DNA of 64,000 nt from Silene latifolia. Its lineage: Eukaryota > Streptophyta > Magnoliopsida > Caryophyllales > Caryophyllaceae. The stretch lies in assembly GCF_048544455.1 (NCBI RefSeq), contig NC_133536.1, forward strand, positions 192,575,325 to 192,639,324. Direction: 5' to 3'. How positions within the stretch are numbered: the first letter of the stretch is position 1; the number at the start of each line of letters is the position of its first letter. Under the pieces are notes generated by a model, which saw only the letters and a list, made by a program, of their open reading frames with translations, made no database searches and was not told the DNA's origin. Positions 60,871 through 64,000 of the stretch are shown here, in pieces. Made by a program: the position numbers and the translations under genes.

Positions 60871-63800
60871 ATGGGTGAAAAACGTAAAAGAAGTCAAAAG
60901 AATAATAAGCCTGGTGAGAGGGTGCTACGAAGTGCCGAAAAAGTCCTTGCGGCTATAGCCGCTAAACAGTAGTTCGAAATAACTTGGAGTGAGATGGGTT
61001 TCCCTCTTTGGTCCAAATGCGGGTCTTTTCTCCGATTGGATTGATACTTGCACAAGACAGTTTGTGCCTATCCATTTAGATGATTTTAGAAATTTGAATC
61101 CAAAATTGGCGGAGTTATACTTGGCTCGTGTAAAGGAAGGCTTTATTATACCCGATGAAAGCCATGATCCGTATTTAATGCATAAGGCAGCGGATGTCCA
61201 CAGGCAGTGGAGGTGTGACGTTGCTAGGGATTGGTTGTATGTGGACAAGGCAACGGGGGAGATGCGTAAGAGCCCACCGGAAAACAAGTGTCCCACCATC
61301 AAGCAGAAACAATGGGATCTTTTCAAAAAGATGAGAACTACTGAGAAGTTTCGGGTTAAATATCCTCGCCTTTTAACGATTTACCTATCATTTTTTAATT
61401 AATGAGTCCTTTATATAATCTTTTTATTATCTCATCTACTTGCGCTTTTATATAATTATTTGAAGGCCGTTAGCAGAAGAAATCGTGCTAACATTTCATG
61501 CAAGAAGGGGAAATGGTATGGTTCTCGAGGCGATTCTGAAAAGATAGAAGAGAACCTCGTAAGTAGCATGCATTATTCCCCTGTGAGACTTTATTTTTTA
61601 ATCACACTTGGACTTGCATTGATACACATTTATGTGTATAAATGTTACCATGTTAATGTGTAGGTGGCAAAGGGAGTGAAAGAGGTGGATCGGCATGTAA
61701 CTTATAAAGAAAGGCACACGCCTAAAGGATCCCGGTCGCGTGACAAATATGATGAGTAAGTGTTGGCCAACATAGTAAGCATTTTTTTATTAAGACGAGT
61801 TCATTACTAACTTTATTATTTTAGTCACAAATATAATTTGAAGTTTATTTAATATATTATAGGACAACGTATTGAAAGAGGTAGAAGAAGGGAAATTCAC
61901 TCCCGGTGGTCGTAATGACGTTCTTGCTAGAGCGATCGGCCGACCGAACATACAGTCGTTTGAGGGGCGTCCGTTACGAGGTTGAGTAACGAAATATTAT
62001 GGGACAACTGCCCGATAAAGAAGAAAAGGAAGACTAAGTCTGAGAAGGCTAACATGGTAACATTTATTCTATTATTTTCATTTAAGTTCAATTCACATGT
62101 TATTGTTGGGATAAAAATTGCGACACATTACATTCTTGGCAAGCGGCTTGATTAATGGCATCCGTACTACTAAAGCTGAATCTTTGGAGGTAAGCTTTCC
62201 GAAGAAGAAGTGAAGATGATGGAGGATGTTATTTCTAAAGGGGGTAATAATAAGGCACAACAGATTGGTCAAGAGGCCGCTACTACCTTGGCAATACATG
62301 AGAAGGAAGTATCGGTCAACGAGATTCAGAAAGATCAGGTACCTAATAATGCTTCTGAAATTGTAACAACTAAAGCCGATCAGGTACCTAATACTTCCTT
62401 TTTATTCTTTTTTTCTTTTTGGGTAAGATCAGGGGGTGTGTTCCCTGCCAGCTCTAATGCTATAACTTCTGACATGGTGCCATTGGTTAATTTTATTAGG
62501 TAAATAATGGGTCTGAAAAGGAGATGCAACTTGAGAAGACGCGGTGATGGAAAACAAAATACATCCCCTTCAAGTCGGTTCCTGTTTTCGATAAGGTATG
62601 CATGAAGTGTTTAATTAGTTAAATTTATATGAATGCTGAAGTTTGTGCAAAAATCGGCCTGAGACAGAAAGCGTTTTTGCAAAATCTTTTGAATGTTGAA
62701 GCGTTTTTGGAAAGATATAATAATGTATGTGTATATTCTTCATGCCGTAAACAAGAGGCCAGTTATTCTTGCTGACCCAAAAACCGAAAAGCCACATGTG
62801 CGTGTTGGCCGGGGTCTCGTAGAAATGCACACCAAATCACGCGGCGAAACCGTAGTTCATGGCGAAAAACTTTTGCCGAATCATACCAAAGTAGAGATAA
62901 CTACACTCTTACCAGGCCATGAAAACTTGCAAATCGCTGTCCCGATTCAGGACGACATTACCATTACGGGAGATGCGCTTGGAAGTTTCATCCAATGGCC
63001 CGAAACTCACATCTACTTGGCTCGGACATCTACGCCTCGAAGCGGAAAGCGATTGGGGTTAGAAGAAATACCTTTATATATATGTTAAATTTTTAATTGT
63101 TGAATGTTTTTATATGTTAAATTTATATGTTATTTTTTTTTTTTGTAGGGAACAAAAAAGCCGGCTTTGGCGGATAAGCCTAAGTCCACAGACATGCCAA
63201 CGACCTCGTCGAGACAACAACTTGATGAGGTATTTAATTAACTTCTCCATTTTTTTAAAAATCTCGCTCCCTTTATTTATATTTTGTCTGTATTTATAAA
63301 AAGCATGGTAATTTTGTGTAGGGGACAAAAAAGACTGATAAGCCTAAGTCCCCAGTCTTACCTGCTACTACTACCTCATCATTGAAAGTTAGGAGTTTAA
63401 ACGACACACAATATAAAGGGAAGGATTACATGGGATATGTAAGAACGGTGACGATGAGGAAACTGCATGAGGAGGCTGGCCATCGCATAGCCACCGAGCA
63501 ATTGATAGTTATTCCGCTCGAGGAGGATATTCTAGGGGTTGAGCGCCAAGCACATCTATCATGGTATATGCTAGCCGTATGGGCTGGCCTAGACCAGATT
63601 GATATCCAACACGTATTTGTTTGGATTAAGTAAGTTTCTTAATAAATAATTTCATATTCTAATATTCTGACTACTAGATAGTGTTTTAAATAATTTAATT
63701 AATACCGTAATAATGTAGGATATTGAAATTGAGAGTGATCCCCGAGAAGAATATTCCATCTGATCAATACGGATTCTTGTGACCCTTTATTTTATCTTTA

Positions 63801-64000
63801 TTTATTGCGGATTTCTCGTTCCAAGAACGGGTAGATTATATTGCTCCGCAATTGGCGACAACCAAGAAGCTGATTTTTGGCGCTTATAATGAAAAAGGGT
63901 AATAAACAAATTAATATTACGTTTCCCCCTACAATTGCATTTTCATAACTAATATATGTACTTGTTAATAATGATGATGTCTCTTGATGTAGGACTCATT
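60871..64000 (+). pseudogene. Second CACTA gene: plant transposase (En/Spm type) with protease-side region, partial
   Basis: A start at 60871 (MGEKRKRSQKNN) is followed by a TAG at 60970. Further parts: FVPIHLDDFRN to KTKDLFKK-like sequence (60989-61360), a Transposase_24-like block (AVSRRNRANISCKKGKWY, 61460-61560; DRHVTYKERHTPKGS, 61685; LARAIGRP, 61930), a DUF8039-like domain (62760-63060; GDALGSFIQWPE) and a region that precedes Ulp1-type proteases in related elements (63380-63900; SFQERVDYIAPQLATTKK). Exons are short and some frames are shifted. It runs off the window, so any protease core is not visible. Confidence 0.7.

Larger units (their letters stand above)
55919..64000 (+). mobile_element. 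CACTA (En/Spm) transposon, left part; continues past the window
   Basis: The left end reads TACTACAAATA, one change from the CACTACAA terminus. Subterminal repeats of AACAACGGTT in both orientations follow, then a TNP2-type transposase gene and a second gene with plant-transposase and protease-adjacent regions. Both are expected for CACTA. The right terminus is outside the window. Several frameshifts make this copy non-autonomous. Confidence 0.85.

Overview
The window is nuclear DNA of a flowering plant. The two large genes have many introns with GT..AG borders and plant-type proteins. The space between them is filled with plant transposon classes: Ty1-copia, other LTR elements, L1-type LINEs, a tRNA-derived SINE, hAT, CACTA, Stowaway and Helitron-like ends. 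I would guess a eudicot, perhaps Caryophyllales, but the sequence alone does not fix the species. Layout: 241-2028 (+) is a small secreted BURP-domain gene rebuilt as three exons. 2297-6203 (-, with a 5' leader exon near 7740-7850) is a four-exon gene for a TAF1B/Rrn7-like RNA polymerase I initiation factor, convergent with the BURP gene. 7965-10346 is a 5'-truncated LINE with a perfect 15-bp target duplication lying just upstream of it. 10890-20136 is a Ty1-copia element with 253-bp LTRs and unusual TA..TA ends. It is broken by an LTR-element 3' fragment in its protease region, which is itself split by an inverted solo LTR of the same family, and by a different LTR-like insertion in gag. 20271-22946 is a second LINE. 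23639-39745 (-) is an apparently intact 26-exon gene for the plant DNA polymerase theta homologue TEBICHI (helicase plus family A polymerase). All splice phases agree and give 2,079 codons. Its introns carry a solo LTR and several MITE-like elements. 39746-46035 is AT-rich and gene-free, with two opposed Helitron-like 3' ends and a 5'-truncated LINE. 46071 to about 55440 is an old, nearly full-length LINE in reverse orientation, split by a third copy of the same LTR-element fragment, which carries a 1,153-bp hAT-like insert. 55919 to the window end is a decayed CACTA (En/Spm) element with two genes. How the parts relate: only three loci look like host genes (BURP, TAF1B-like, TEBICHI). Everything else is transposon-derived, and the nesting gives a relative order of insertions. 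The most unusual signal is a palindrome, ACTCGATCGAGT, repeated at intervals of about 20-21 bp (sometimes 29-30). It occurs in the LTRs of one retroelement family and again in an apparently unrelated insertion. The same LTR family also carries a GC-rich hairpin with compensatory base changes between copies.
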